A stretch of DNA of 64,000 nucleotides, from positions 496,001-560,000 of the forward strand of contig FOEZ01000001.1 of assembly GCA_900110595.1 (NCBI GenBank), given 5' to 3'. Below are positions 17,429 to 27,382 of the stretch, piece after piece. The position numbers and the translations under genes are program-made. Numbering within the stretch: position 1 is the first letter of the stretch; the number at the start of each line of letters is the position of its first letter. This stretch comes from Arthrobacter sp. OV608 (GTDB taxonomy: Bacteria > Actinomycetota > Actinomycetes > Actinomycetales > Micrococcaceae). The notes under the pieces were generated by a model. It did not search any database. It had not been told where the DNA came from and worked only from the letters and a program-made list of their open reading frames with translations.

Positions 17429-20227
17429 ATGAACGCCGTCCAGAGGTTCATCAGAAGCAGGGTGCTGCTGTTGACCGCGGCCATCTTGATCGCAGCCATG
17501 TGCTTGTCGGTCATCGTCCAAAGCCAGTCGCAGGCGGCGCTCAGCCGGACCGTGGACGAAAATTCACGGGGCCTCTACGACGTCCTGGTGCAGGCCAAGG
17601 CGCCCTCGGGTGCAATGCTGCAGCCCGAGATCGCCAACGGCACGGGCGGCATCACCTTCGAGCAGCTGGAAGCCATCAGGAAGCTGTCCGGCACGTCCGT
17701 GGCAGCGCCCATCAGCCTGGTGTCCCGCGTGACGCAGAACCTCGAGGCTCCCCGGCTGGACGCCATGGATTACCTGGGCTACAACGCCGGGCTGGCAGGG
17801 ACCGCGACGGCGGACCAGGCCGCAGGTGCCACGGCCCCGGCCCAGTGGCCCGCGGCAGAGTCCGTGTTGAGCGACCAGGCAAAGAAGTACCGCCTGACGG
17901 CAAGTGCCGTGAGCTCCGACGGGGTATCAGAGCAGACCCTGTTCAAGTCCACCGCAGAAGGCACTCTGGGCAAGGCCAAACTCGTTGAGGAACAGGCAGC
18001 CGGCGGCAGCAGCATCCGCATTGCCGCCCCGTCAGGTGAAACGGGCATCAAGTTCCCGGCGCCTGCCGGCGGTTCCGAGCACAACCTCTTCAACCTGTCA
18101 GTGTCACTGCCCCTGGCACCGGAAGTGACCGAGTCCGTGGTCGCCGTCGATCCTGCCGCCGAACGCGCCCTGCTGGGATCCGCCGGGGACTTCCTTGCCC
18201 CGCTGGAAAAGGCCCCGCCCGCCGACGCCCGGAACGCCGGCGCCGTGGGCCGGTACCTGGAAGGCCTCTTCACCAACGGCATCGGCCTGGACCAGCTCAA
18301 GGACGGACCCGACTTCCTGGGTGTGAAGCTCAAATACTGGGCACCGCTGATGACCCAGTACCAGCAGGCCAAGCGCACCGGCCAGCTCACCGCCGAGTCC
18401 CAGGCCATACCCCTGGTGGTCCGCTCGGGCACATCCCTGGACCTGAAGTACAACGTCAAGATCGAGGAAATCGACGACGCCGGCAAGGTGGTCAAGGACG
18501 TTGGAACAGTTTCCCGGTCCCTTGGCCAGGACTACCTGCCGTTCGTCTCGAAGGACCCGTTCGTCCTCTCCTGGCCCGGATCCACGGACCACACGTCCCT
18601 TCTGGGCGCCACGGGCAACTTCAACCAGGGGCTTTACACGCCCGCTCAGTGGAGCACCGACTTTGCTGCCGCCCCGAAGTACACCGACGGCAAAACTGCC
18701 TCCAACGGAGCAGTGGACAAGGCAGCGGTCCCCGGCGAGTGGGTCACCGTAAACCGGCTGCCCGAAAAGAGCGCCAATGGCGCCCCTGTGGACCAGACCC
18801 AGCGCGAACCCGTGGACGAGCGGTCCTACCGCGAGAACCTCGAGACCGGCGGGAAGAAGGTCGCAGCCCCGCTGGCCATGGTGTACGGAACCTTCGACCC
18901 CTCCGCTGTGTCAAAGGCGGCCGGTGACGTGAACAGGCTTCCGCTGGGCGGCTATGACCCCACTCCGTTCAGCCTCGTCAAGGACCCCGAGGGCAAGGAC
19001 GTTTCGGCCGCGGAGCTGAAGCCTTCCCTGAGTGCCACGGGCCTTGCGAGCCAGTCCGCCGGGGCCATCACCGACTACTACGGCCTCGCGGCTGCCCGCG
19101 GCTATACGCAAAACGCCTCGGTCATCGACGCCGTGCGTGTCCGTGCAGACGCTCCCGGAAGCTGGAAGGAGGCCCAGCCGGAGGTGGAAAAGCTGGCCGC
19201 CGAGATCCGCAGCATGGGACTGGAAGCCACCATCGTGGCCGGCTCCGCCCGTGAAGATGCCAGCATCTTCGTTCCCGGCTACTCCAAGGACGACGCCGGC
19301 AAGGAATCTGCCCTGGGCACGGTCCAGCAGTCCTGGGTCCGGCAGAACGCTGCCGAGGCCGTGACGGGGTCCCTCTCCGGAACCAACGTCACGCTGCTCT
19401 TCCTCACGCTGTGCGGAGCCGCACTTCTGACCGGCGCCTCCACCGTCAGCTACATCCGCAAACGGCGGTCCGAAGCCGGAACCCTCCGCGCGATGGGCTG
19501 GACCCAGCGCAGGATCCGCAGCTGGGTGCTGGAGGAATTCGGCGTGGGCGCGGTCCTGCTGGCCGTGGCGGGGGTCGTCCTGAGCCTCGTCAGCTGGAGC
19601 GTCGCCACTGCACTGGTGTCCGTTTCCGTCCTGGTCCTCTACGCTGCCGCGGCCTTCTTCGCCGCCCAGCAACTGCGCCACCGCGACGTCATTGACCAGG
19701 AGCCGCAGCACGACGAAAGGCTCATCCCGGTGGACTCGCCGCTGACCTTTGCGAACCGGCAGTTGGGCACCAACAAGTTCAATACCTTGTCCCTGGCCGT
19801 TGCGGTGGGCGTCTTCGGCGCCGCCGTGGGCGGGCTGATCGCGCTGCTGATCGACATTCCCCGCGCAGCCGGTGCCAGCGCACTGAGCGGCCTCGCGGCC
19901 GCCAGCGTGGCCCTGCCGAGCATCCTCCTGGCGCTCTCCGGCGTGGTGGTGGGACTGGTGCTGACCCTGGTCACCGGACGCTTTGAACTCAATGCCAAAC
20001 GCCAGTACCTTGGCATCCTCGAAGCCATGGGCTGGAACCCGGACATGCTCCGCCAGGTCCGGTTGTTCGAGAATGCGCTGGTGGGAACCGTGGCCCTGCC
20101 GCTGGGCGTGCTGGGCGCCCTGGGCATCGGCCTGCTGCTGGCCCCCTACGCCGCCCTGTGGGCAGGCGTGGCCGGGCTTGTGGCTGTACTTTGCTGGATA
20201 CCGATTGCAACGAAAGTGGTCCAATGA
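17429..20227 (+). CDS. ABC transporter permease, FtsX/MacB-like, with very large extracytoplasmic domain
   Basis: 932 residues. One N-terminal membrane helix (about residues 12-30, LLLTAAILIAAMCLSVIV) is followed by roughly 600 extracytoplasmic residues. A FtsX-type membrane region then begins around VTLLFLTLCGAALLTGAS, containing the cytoplasmic coupling motif RRSEAGTLRAMGWTQRRI and a second half-repeat with YLGILEAMGWNPDMLRQV. This is the layout of type VII (LolC/MacB/FtsX) ABC permeases, which act on envelope substrates rather than importing solutes. Start ATG has GGGAG 6 nt upstream. Its stop overlaps the ATPase start by 4 bp (ATGA). Confidence 0.88.
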   Translation: MNAVQRFIRSRVLLLTAAILIAAMCLSVIVQSQSQAALSRTVDENSRGLYDVLVQAKAPSGAMLQPEIANGTGGITFEQLEAIRKLSGTSVAAPISLVSRVTQNLEAPRLDAMDYLGYNAGLAGTATADQAAGATAPAQWPAAESVLSDQAKKYRLTASAVSSDGVSEQTLFKSTAEGTLGKAKLVEEQAAGGSSIRIAAPSGETGIKFPAPAGGSEHNLFNLSVSLPLAPEVTESVVAVDPAAERALLGSAGDFLAPLEKAPPADARNAGAVGRYLEGLFTNGIGLDQLKDGPDFLGVKLKYWAPLMTQYQQAKRTGQLTAESQAIPLVVRSGTSLDLKYNVKIEEIDDAGKVVKDVGTVSRSLGQDYLPFVSKDPFVLSWPGSTDHTSLLGATGNFNQGLYTPAQWSTDFAAAPKYTDGKTASNGAVDKAAVPGEWVTVNRLPEKSANGAPVDQTQREPVDERSYRENLETGGKKVAAPLAMVYGTFDPSAVSKAAGDVNRLPLGGYDPTPFSLVKDPEGKDVSAAELKPSLSATGLASQSAGAITDYYGLAAARGYTQNASVIDAVRVRADAPGSWKEAQPEVEKLAAEIRSMGLEATIVAGSAREDASIFVPGYSKDDAGKESALGTVQQSWVRQNAAEAVTGSLSGTNVTLLFLTLCGAALLTGASTVSYIRKRRSEAGTLRAMGWTQRRIRSWVLEEFGVGAVLLAVAGVVLSLVSWSVATALVSVSVLVLYAAAAFFAAQQLRHRDVIDQEPQHDERLIPVDSPLTFANRQLGTNKFNTLSLAVAVGVFGAAVGGLIALLIDIPRAAGASALSGLAAASVALPSILLALSGVVVGLVLTLVTGRFELNAKRQYLGILEAMGWNPDMLRQVRLFENALVGTVALPLGVLGALGIGLLLAPYAALWAGVAGLVAVLCWIPIATKVVQ

Positions 20228-20979
20228 CAAACCAGACGAATGTCCAGCGGAGCCGCCGGTCCGGCTCCGGCGACGTCCCCCTGCAGACGCGCGCCAACAC
20301 CATCGTCAAGGCCGCTGACCACGGGACGCCGCTGGAACTGAGCGACATCACCATCCGCTACGGTGGCGGCAAGGGCGGTGCCGAAGCCGTCAGCGTGGTG
20401 GAAGGCTTCGACCTGACGCTGCACGCGGGGGAGATGCACTGCGTCGCCGGCCGAAGCGGCTCCGGCAAGACCAGCATCCTCACCGTCAGCGCCGGCCTGA
20501 CCCTGCCGACGTCGGGCCGCGTTTTCTGGGAAGGCGACTCCCTCGAAAGCATGGGCGACGACGAAATCGCCGACCGCCGTCGTGCCCTCATCGGGTACGT
20601 GGACCAGGGCGGTGCGCTGATTGACGGCATGAGCGCGCTGGAGAACGTGCTGTTGCCGGCCGTTCCCGACGGCGAAGTGGACCAGCGCCGGGACATGGCC
20701 AAGGACCTGCTGGACCTGGTGGGCCTGGGCCGCCGCATGCGGCACCGCCCCGCCCAGCTCTCCGGCGGCGAACGCCAGCGTGTTGCCATCGCCCGCGCAC
20801 TGATCCTGGGCACCAGGGTCCTGGTGGTGGACGAACCCACGGCGAGCCTTGACCGTGCCTCCGCCAACCGCATCATCAGCATCCTGAAGGACACCACGTC
20901 GGACGGCATCGCGGTACTCGTTGCCTCGCACGACCACGAACTCGTCCGGCTCAGCGATACCCTGACTGAACTGATCTAG
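20224..20979 (+). CDS. ABC transporter ATPase, LolD/MacB-like
   Basis: 251 residues with Walker A GRSGSGKTSILT, signature LSGGERQRVAIARAL, Walker B VLVVDEPTASLD and H-loop VASHDHELV. The start at 20224 lies in the ATGA overlap with the permease gene, so the two proteins are translationally coupled and form one transporter, probably a permease with two ATPases. An extra ~40-residue N-terminal tail precedes the nucleotide-binding domain (LELSDITIRYGG). Substrate unknown. Confidence 0.94.
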   Translation: MTNQTNVQRSRRSGSGDVPLQTRANTIVKAADHGTPLELSDITIRYGGGKGGAEAVSVVEGFDLTLHAGEMHCVAGRSGSGKTSILTVSAGLTLPTSGRVFWEGDSLESMGDDEIADRRRALIGYVDQGGALIDGMSALENVLLPAVPDGEVDQRRDMAKDLLDLVGLGRRMRHRPAQLSGGERQRVAIARALILGTRVLVVDEPTASLDRASANRIISILKDTTSDGIAVLVASHDHELVRLSDTLTELI

Positions 20980-21012
20980 CCTGTCCCTCCGCACCGAAGG
21001 TAACGTCCTCCC

Positions 21013-22572
21013 GTGACTGCTTCAGAGAAAACGCCGTTCTACATCACCACGGCCATCACCTACCCCAACGGCGTGCCCCACATCGGCCACGCCTACGAGT
21101 ACATAGCCACCGACGCCATGGCGCGCTTCAAGCGGCTGGACGGCTATGACGTGATGTTCCTGACCGGCACGGACGAGCACGGGATGAAGATCGCCCAGAC
21201 GGCGGAGAAGGAAGGCATCACTCCCAAGGAGTTGGTGGACCGCAACGCTGAGGTCTACAAGGCCGCGCATTCCGCCCTGGGCATCACCTACGACCGCTTC
21301 ATCCGGACCACGGACCAGGACCACTACGCCGCCTCGCAGGCCATCTGGAAAAAGATGGAGGCCAACGGGGACATCTACCTGTCCAAGTACGAGGGCTGGT
21401 ATTCCGTCCGGGACGAGGCGTTCTACGGCGAGGATGACACCGTGGTCAAGGACGACGGCGTTCGCTACTCCAAGGAGACGGACACCGAAGTGACCTGGAC
21501 GGCCGAGGAGAGCTATTTCTTCCGGCTTTCGGCCTACCAGGACAAGCTCCTGGCGCTCTACGAGGCGCAGCCGGAGTTTGGCGCCCCGCAGTACCGCTTC
21601 AACGAGGTCATCAGCTTCGTCAAGCGCGGCCTGGAGGACCTGTCCATCAGCCGCACCACGTTCGACTGGGGCGTCCCCGTCCCGGGCAACGACAAGCATG
21701 TAATGTACGTCTGGGTGGACGCGCTCACCAACTACCTCACCGGTGTGGGCTACCCCGACGTCGAATCCGAGAAGTTCCGGAAGTTCTGGCCCGCAGATGT
21801 CCACGTCATCGGCAAGGACATCTCCCGCTTCCACGCCATTTACTGGCCCGCCTTCCTGATGAGCGCGGGGCTGGAGCTGCCCAAACGCGTGATGATCCAC
21901 GGGTTCCTGCACAACAACGGCGTGAAGATGTCCAAGTCGCTGGGCAACGTGGTGGCCCCGGCCGACTTCGTGGCACAGTACGGCCTTGACCAGGTGCGGT
22001 TCTTCTTCCTGCGTGAAGTGCCGTTCGGCGCAGACGGCAGCTACAACCATGAGGCGATCGTTGGCCGGATGAACGCCGACCTCGCCAACAACTTCGGGAA
22101 CCTGGCACAGCGTTCACTGTCCATGGTGGCGAAGAACTGCGATGCGAAAGTGCCTGTTCCCGGCGCGTTCACCGCCGAAGACAACGCAATCCTTGCCCAG
22201 GCCGGCGGCCTCCTCGACAGTGCACGGGCGGCGTTTGACAAGCAGGAATTCAGCCGCGCCCTCGAAGCAATCTGGGCCGTGCTGGGCGACACCAACGCCT
22301 ACTTCGCCGAGCAGGCCCCCTGGGTGCTGCGGAAGACCGACGTCGAACGCATGAATACGGTGCTGTACGTCACGCTGGAAGTCCTGCGCATCGTGGCCAT
22401 CCTGGCCCAGCCGGTAATGCCCACGGCAACTGCTGCACTTCTGGACACCCTGGGCCAGGCCGAAGGGGAGGCCCGCCAGTTCTCCGCCATCGGTACGCCC
22501 ATCGCGGCCGGGACGGCACTGCCGGCACCGGCACCGGTGTTCCCAAAGTACGAGGAGCCGGCCGAGTCCTGA
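21013..22572 (+). CDS. metG: Methionyl-tRNA synthetase
   Basis: 519 residues. Class I signatures: [14 protein letters not shown] (HIGH) near the N-terminus and KMSKSLGNV. The connective region ([19 protein letters not shown]) lacks the zinc-binding cysteine pairs of the E. coli type, and there is no C-terminal EMAP-like tRNA-binding domain, so this is the short form seen in many actinobacteria. Start GTG 21013. No operon partners are evident. Confidence 0.97.
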   Translation: MTASEKTPFYITTAITYPNGVPHIGHAYEYIATDAMARFKRLDGYDVMFLTGTDEHGMKIAQTAEKEGITPKELVDRNAEVYKAAHSALGITYDRFIRTTDQDHYAASQAIWKKMEANGDIYLSKYEGWYSVRDEAFYGEDDTVVKDDGVRYSKETDTEVTWTAEESYFFRLSAYQDKLLALYEAQPEFGAPQYRFNEVISFVKRGLEDLSISRTTFDWGVPVPGNDKHVMYVWVDALTNYLTGVGYPDVESEKFRKFWPADVHVIGKDISRFHAIYWPAFLMSAGLELPKRVMIHGFLHNNGVKMSKSLGNVVAPADFVAQYGLDQVRFFFLREVPFGADGSYNHEAIVGRMNADLANNFGNLAQRSLSMVAKNCDAKVPVPGAFTAEDNAILAQAGGLLDSARAAFDKQEFSRALEAIWAVLGDTNAYFAEQAPWVLRKTDVERMNTVLYVTLEVLRIVAILAQPVMPTATAALLDTLGQAEGEARQFSAIGTPIAAGTALPAPAPVFPKYEEPAES

Positions 22573-22605
22573 AGCGCTGTTGCCGTGTTCGCATAATGAG
22601 ACAGC

Positions 22606-22636
22606 TTGACCAGCATATGGATGTCTTGGCTACCCT
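22606..22636 (+). promoter_or_regulatory. Promoter of leuB
   Basis: TTGACC (22606-22611), 19-bp spacer, TACCCT (22631-22636), 6 nt before ATG 22643; fits a leaderless transcript. Confidence 0.45.
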
Positions 22637-22642
22637 GAAAAC

Positions 22643-23695
22643 ATGAGCGCATCCTCCATCGATCTTGCAGTTATCCCCGGCGACGGCATCGGCCCCGAAG
22701 TCATCGCAGAGGCACTTAAGGTGCTGGAAAAGGCTGTGGCCGCGGAGGGCGTGGAGCTCAAGCCAACGCATTACGAACTCGGCGCCGAGCACTGGCTCCG
22801 CACCGGCGAGACCCTTCCGGAGGAGGTCCTGGCTGACCTGAAGACGCGCGACGCCATCCTCTTCGGTGCCGTGGGGGCGGCACCCGGCGACACCCGGATC
22901 CCGTCCGGAATCATCGAGCGTGAGTTGCTCCTCAAGCTCCGGTTCAGCCTGGACCACTACGTCAACCTGCGTCCTTCCCGGCTCTACGGCACCGTCGGCA
23001 GCCCCCTGGCCAACCCGGGCACCATCGACTTCATCGTGGTGCGCGAAGGAACCGAAGGCCCTTACGTCGGCAACGGCGGCACCCTGCGCGCAGGAACCCC
23101 GCACGAGGTTGCCACCGAGGTCTCGCTGAACACCGCCCACGGCGTGGAGCGCGTGGTCCGCGACGCTTTCCGCCGGGCAAGCGCAAGGGAGCGCAAGCAC
23201 GTCACCCTGGTGCACAAGCACAACGTCCTGGTCTTCGCCGGACACCTGTGGAAGCGCACCGTCGAAGCCGTGGCCCAGGAATTCCCGGAGGTCACCCACG
23301 ACTACCTGCACGTGGACGCGGCCACCATCTTCATGGTCACGGACCCGTCCCGTTTCGATGTCATCGTGACCGACAACCTGTTCGGCGACATCATCACCGA
23401 CCTCGCCGCGGCCATTACCGGCGGCATCGGCCTGGCCGCGTCCGGCAACATCAACATGGACCGCACCGCGCCGTCCATGTTCGAGCCGGTCCACGGATCC
23501 GCACCGGACATCGCCGGCCAGGGCAAGGCAGATCCCACCGCGGCGATCCTCTCCGCGGCGCTGCTGCTGGACCACCTCGGTTACACCACGGCGGCCCGCA
23601 GGATCGAGGCAGCAGTGGTTGCCGACGTCGAAAAGCGCGACGGCGGTGCGCGCAGCACCAGCGCTGTGGGCGACGCCATCGCCGCAGGCCTCTAG
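22643..23695 (+). CDS. leuB: 3-isopropylmalate dehydrogenase
   Basis: 350 residues. NAD-dependent oxidative decarboxylation of 3-isopropylmalate to 2-ketoisocaproate in leucine synthesis. N-terminal [19 protein letters not shown] and C-terminal signature with [20 protein letters not shown], plus a metal-binding Asp-rich region ([15 protein letters not shown]). Separate from leuCD (36-38 kb) but next to ilvE, which aminates its product. 103 bp separate it from ilvE. Confidence 0.95.
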   Translation: MSASSIDLAVIPGDGIGPEVIAEALKVLEKAVAAEGVELKPTHYELGAEHWLRTGETLPEEVLADLKTRDAILFGAVGAAPGDTRIPSGIIERELLLKLRFSLDHYVNLRPSRLYGTVGSPLANPGTIDFIVVREGTEGPYVGNGGTLRAGTPHEVATEVSLNTAHGVERVVRDAFRRASARERKHVTLVHKHNVLVFAGHLWKRTVEAVAQEFPEVTHDYLHVDAATIFMVTDPSRFDVIVTDNLFGDIITDLAAAITGGIGLAASGNINMDRTAPSMFEPVHGSAPDIAGQGKADPTAAILSAALLLDHLGYTTAARRIEAAVVADVEKRDGGARSTSAVGDAIAAGL

Positions 23696-23798
23696 CCGCG
23701 CCAGGGCCGGCCGGCAACGGGCGTAAGCTTGTCTCGAATCACCAAATGCCGCCTTGCCGTTCAACGCTGAAGCCAGGGCGGCCGATCGTGGAGGAACC

Positions 23799-24911
23799 AT
23801 GACCCAGACTGCCCACGGCGTCGAATTCAGCCAGCAGCTTTCGGCCAACCCGAAATCTGCGCAAGAGCGTGCAGCCATCCTGGCGAACCCGGGATTCGGC
23901 AACTACTTCACCGACAACACCGCCATCGTCGACTACCGCGTGGACGAGCACGGCAACGGCGGCTGGCACAACGCCCGGATTGAAGCGTACGGGCCGATCG
24001 TCCTGGATCCCTCCGCCGCTGTTTTCCACTACGGCCAGGAGATCTTCGAGGGGCTCAAGGCCTACCGCCACGCCGATGGATCCATCTGGACCTTCCGGCC
24101 CGAGGCCAACGCCGCCCGCCTGAACAAGTCCGCCCGCAGGCTCGCCCTGCCCGAGCTGCCCGCGGAGTACTTCCTGGGCGCCATCCGGGAACTGGTCGCA
24201 GCCGACAAGGAATGGGTTCCCAGCGGCGACGGCGAAGCACTGTACCTGCGGCCGTTTATGATCGCCACCGAAGCGTTCCTGGGTGTCCGCGCGGCGCGTG
24301 AGGTCTCTTTCCGAGTGATCGCCTCCCCGGCCGGCAATTACTTCGGCGGCGAATTGAAGCCCGTGTCCATCTGGATCTCCCGCGAATACGCCCGCGCCGG
24401 CCGCGGCGGAACAGGCGATGCCAAGTGCGGCGGCAACTACGCGGCCTCGCTCATCGCCCAGCAGGAGGCTGAAGCCAATGGCTGCAAGCAGGTCCTCTTC
24501 CTGGACCACTTCAATGACGACGCCGTCGAAGAACTGGGCGGCATGAACGTCTTCTTCGTCATGAAGGACGGTTCTCTGGTCACCCCCGCACTGACCGGCA
24601 CCATCCTCGAAGGCGTCACCCGGATGTCCGTCATCCAGGTGGCCAAGGACATGGGCCGCGAAGTCACCGAGCGGAAGATCACCCTCGACGAGTGGCGCGA
24701 CGGCGTTGCTTCCGGTGACATCGCGGAAGTCTTCGCCTGCGGCACGGCGGCAGTCATCACGCCCATCGGTGTATTGAAGGATGCCACCGAGTTCATCGGC
24801 TCAGAAGATGCCAAGGCAGGGGAGACCACCATGGCCATCCGCGAACAGCTGCTCGGCATCCAGACCGGAGCGGTTCCCGATACCCACGGCTGGCTCACCC
24901 GCCTCGCCTAG
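23799..24911 (+). CDS. ilvE: Branched-chain amino acid aminotransferase (class IV PLP)
   Basis: 370 residues. Final transamination giving leucine, isoleucine and valine. Substrate-loop motif YGQEIFEGLKAYRH and the PLP-Lys region GGTGDAKCGGNYAASLIAQ are visible; length matches the bacterial/mitochondrial long type. Start ATG 23799 with GGAGGAA 5 nt upstream; the frame extends to 23754, but that start has no ribosome site. Followed by a strong bidirectional terminator. Confidence 0.96.
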   Translation: MTQTAHGVEFSQQLSANPKSAQERAAILANPGFGNYFTDNTAIVDYRVDEHGNGGWHNARIEAYGPIVLDPSAAVFHYGQEIFEGLKAYRHADGSIWTFRPEANAARLNKSARRLALPELPAEYFLGAIRELVAADKEWVPSGDGEALYLRPFMIATEAFLGVRAAREVSFRVIASPAGNYFGGELKPVSIWISREYARAGRGGTGDAKCGGNYAASLIAQQEAEANGCKQVLFLDHFNDDAVEELGGMNVFFVMKDGSLVTPALTGTILEGVTRMSVIQVAKDMGREVTERKITLDEWRDGVASGDIAEVFACGTAAVITPIGVLKDATEFIGSEDAKAGETTMAIREQLLGIQTGAVPDTHGWLTRLA

Positions 24912-24936
24912 TCCGCTTTTCCTGACTGCAAAATTA

Positions 24937-24985
24937 CGACGGCGCCTGCCGGGCTCATTCCCGGCAGGCGCCGTCGTCTTTTATT
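24937..24985 (+). terminator. Bidirectional terminator between ilvE and the convergent hypothetical gene
   Basis: Perfect 18-bp stem (24937-24954 with 24961-24978), 6-nt loop, followed by CTTTTATT on the plus strand; the minus-strand continuation is AATTTTGCA, so it can stop transcripts from both sides. Confidence 0.9.
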
Positions 24986-25013
24986 GCAATGTGGAGGACC
25001 AGCCCGGGGAAGA

Positions 25014-25622
25014 TTAGCGCCGGGCAGCCTTCCGTGCGGCATTCTTCAACGCCTTGCGGGAAACGGGCTTCCGGGCCTTCCTGGCCGCTTCCTCCTCCAG
25101 GGCCCGCCGGCGCCGGGCATCAAGGAGGTCGTTCCACAGTGTGGTAGCGAAAACTCCGCCGTCCTGGGTGTACAACTCATAGGGATACGAGGCAAACCCG
25201 GCCGGGGGAGTGCCGTTAGGAAGCTGTTCCCCGGCGGACCGGGCCACGGCATCCGCTAGCGCCCACGTTTCGGTCAGGTGGGGCACCAGGTTGGCTCCCA
25301 CAAACGCGTTCGGGTCGGCGGATACGGCAGCCCTCTCGAGCAGGATCTCGAGCTGCTGCTCCAGGTGTTCCGCGGCTGCCTCTGCAACTGACGTCCCCTC
25401 CTCGGTGGCCCTGGCCAGCACGGCTTCCTGTTCGGCCACCGCCTCCGCCCAGTCTTCTGTACGGCGGAATGCCTGCCAGGTGGGGAACCAGACCACGGCG
25501 CCGGTGGCGTGGTTGTGGATGTGCCGGAGGCCGGTGCTCTTCTCGGTTCCTGCGTGGTCGTTTCCGGCCGCGGCAGCACCGGCAAGGAGCTCTGACAGGG
25601 CGGGTGATGGTGCGGTGCTCAT
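25014..25622 (-). CDS. Conserved hypothetical protein with basic C-terminal tail
   Basis: 202 residues from ATG 25622 (MSTAPSPALSELLAGAAAAG). No signal peptide or membrane helix. The central part (HIHNHATGAVVWFPTWQAFR, then helical Glu/Ala-rich segments) looks like a small soluble actinobacterial protein; the last ~35 residues are very basic (RKARKPVSRKALKNAARKAARR-like pattern), suggesting nucleic-acid or ribosome contact, which is only a guess. Longer starts at GTG 25664 and TTG 25703 are possible; none has a clear ribosome site. Codon bias supports a real gene. Function unknown. Confidence 0.7.
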   Translation of the reverse strand: MSTAPSPALSELLAGAAAAGNDHAGTEKSTGLRHIHNHATGAVVWFPTWQAFRRTEDWAEAVAEQEAVLARATEEGTSVAEAAAEHLEQQLEILLERAAVSADPNAFVGANLVPHLTETWALADAVARSAGEQLPNGTPPAGFASYPYELYTQDGGVFATTLWNDLLDARRRRALEEEAARKARKPVSRKALKNAARKAARR

Positions 25623-25710
25623 GATGGCGGTGCTTTCGGTAGGGAGGTGGTGATCTGTAGCCACAACCCGCCGCAGGGTCCCGCTTATTCCGCCGGACTG
25701 CAAAGATGGG

Positions 25711-26514
25711 ATGGTGACTTCAGCTTCCGGCCCCGTCCTTCAGCGCAGCTCGCCCCTCACGCAGTTCATCCTGGCCCCCAACCCCGGGCCCATGAGCCTG
25801 GAGGGAACCAACTCCTACATCCTCCGTGCCCCCGGATCCGACGGTGCCGTGGTAGTGGACCCGGGGCCGCTGGACGAGCCGCACCTCCAAGCCCTTGCCG
25901 CCGCGGGGCCCGTGGAACTCATCCTTATCACCCACCGCCACGCCGACCACACCGCCGGTTCGTCGCGGCTGCACCAGCTCACCGGAGCTCCTGTCCGTGC
26001 CGCAGATCCCGCCCACTGCCACGGAAGCGGCACGGCTCTGCAGGGCGGCGAGGCAATTTCGGCAGGCGGACTTGAGATCAGGGTTGTGGCCACGCCGGGG
26101 CACACGTCCGATTCGGTATGCTTCCACCTTCCCGGTGACGGCCCGCATGGTTCAGTGCTTTCCGGGGATACCATCCTTGGCCGCGGCACCACCGTGCTTG
26201 ATTACCCTGACGGCAAACTGGCTGACTACCTCGCGTCGCTGGACCGGCTGGAGGAGCTGGGACCCGCCGTCGTCCTTCCCGCCCACGGTCCGGTGCTGCC
26301 GTCCCTGGTGGACATCGCCAGGGCCTACCGCAGCCACCGCCTCGAACGGCTCGCGCAGATCCGCGCCGTCCTTGACGGACTGGGCCGGGACGCAGCCGTG
26401 GGTGAGGTGACAGACGCCGTCTATTCCGACGTCGACCGTTCCGTCCGGCGGGCCGCTGAGACCTCTGTTGCGGCGCAGCTTGACTACCTGCGCGGCGAAG
26501 CGGCGCGGCAGTAG
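25711..26514 (+). CDS. MBL-fold metallo-hydrolase
   Basis: 267 residues of the metallo-beta-lactamase fold. The metal ligands are in THRHADHTAGSS (HxHxDH), with further His/Asp in TPGHTSDSVCF, SGDTILGRG and LPAHGPVLPS. The last ~60 residues (ERLAQIRAVLDGLG...) form a helical tail like that of LACTB2-type hydrolases/nucleases. A broad hydrolase family; the substrate is not predictable. Divergent from the hypothetical gene at 25622. Confidence 0.88.
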   Translation: MVTSASGPVLQRSSPLTQFILAPNPGPMSLEGTNSYILRAPGSDGAVVVDPGPLDEPHLQALAAAGPVELILITHRHADHTAGSSRLHQLTGAPVRAADPAHCHGSGTALQGGEAISAGGLEIRVVATPGHTSDSVCFHLPGDGPHGSVLSGDTILGRGTTVLDYPDGKLADYLASLDRLEELGPAVVLPAHGPVLPSLVDIARAYRSHRLERLAQIRAVLDGLGRDAAVGEVTDAVYSDVDRSVRRAAETSVAAQLDYLRGEAARQ

Positions 26515-26544
26515 CGCTGCCCCGGAGGGGATAGGGCGAGGCGG

Positions 26545-26550
26545 TAGGGT
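26545..26550 (+). promoter_or_regulatory. -10 element of the FAH-family gene
   Basis: TAGGGT, 7 nt before ATG 26558; the 7-nt gap also contains AGGAG. Confidence 0.4.
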
Positions 26551-26557
26551 AGGAGCC

Positions 26558-27334
26558 ATGCGTATTGCCAGGTTTGTTGTTGATTCTGATCCCCTGTACG
26601 GCGTCGTCGAAGGTGACCCAGGCAGTGAAGTTGTCACTGTTATCCAAGGAGACCCCTTCTTCAACGGGGTAGAGCGCACCTCCGTCCGGCACAAGCTGGA
26701 AGATGTGCGGCTCCTGGCGCCCATCATCCCCCGCAGCAAGGTAGTGGGCGTAGGCCGCAACTTTGTGGAGCACGCGCACGAGCTCGGCAACGAAGTTCCC
26801 GCCCAGCCGCTCCTCTTCCTTAAGCCCAACACCGCCGTCGTGGGCCCGAACGATCCCGTGGTGCTCCCGGAGTTCTCGGAGGAAGTCTCCTTTGAAGCGG
26901 AACTGTGCGTGGTGATCGGCCGGATCTGCAAGGACGTGCCGGAGGAACGCGTTGATGACGTCATCTTCGGCTACACGTGCGGCAATGACCTCACTGCGCG
27001 GGATGTCCAAAAAAGCGACCTCCAGTGGACCCGCGCCAAAGGCTTTGACACCTCAGCGCCGCTGGGGCCCTGGATCGAGACGGAACTTGATCCCGAGGAC
27101 GTGCAGATCCAGGCCCGGCTCAACGGTGAGCTGCGGCAGGACGGCAGCACCAGCCAGATGATCAGGGGCGTGCGGGAACTCGTGTCCTTGGTCTCCCAGG
27201 CGTTCACCCTCCTGCCCGGCGACGTCATCATGACCGGAACACCGGCAGGGGTTGGCCTGGTCAGTGCCGGCGACCGCATTGAGGTGGAGATCGAGGGCAT
27301 CGGCCGCCTGTCCAACCCCATCGTCCGCCGCTGA
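26558..27334 (+). CDS. Fumarylacetoacetate hydrolase-family protein
   Basis: 258 residues. N-terminal small domain followed by the FAH barrel: VVGVGRNFVEHAHELG, LFLKPNTAVVGPNDPV, the metal Glu pair in FEAELCVVIG, YTCGNDLTARDVQ, and the C-terminal MTGTPAGVGLVSAGDRIEVE. These are metal-dependent C-C bond hydrolases or decarboxylases acting on 2,4-diketo acids (acylpyruvase/HpcE-like). ATG 26558 was chosen over the earlier in-frame start, which overlaps the MBL gene. No catabolic genes are adjacent, so the substrate is open; acylpyruvate or oxaloacetate clean-up is plausible. Confidence 0.88.
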   Translation: MRIARFVVDSDPLYGVVEGDPGSEVVTVIQGDPFFNGVERTSVRHKLEDVRLLAPIIPRSKVVGVGRNFVEHAHELGNEVPAQPLLFLKPNTAVVGPNDPVVLPEFSEEVSFEAELCVVIGRICKDVPEERVDDVIFGYTCGNDLTARDVQKSDLQWTRAKGFDTSAPLGPWIETELDPEDVQIQARLNGELRQDGSTSQMIRGVRELVSLVSQAFTLLPGDVIMTGTPAGVGLVSAGDRIEVEIEGIGRLSNPIVRR

Positions 27335-27366
27335 CCCCTGCCGCGGTGGCGGCAGGCGGCAGACGG

Positions 27367-27372
27367 TAAAGT
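27367..27372 (+). promoter_or_regulatory. -10-like element of gltX
   Basis: TAAAGT, 10 nt before ATG 27383; implies a 5' UTR of only a few bases. Confidence 0.35.
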
Positions 27373-27382
27373 TGAAGCCACT

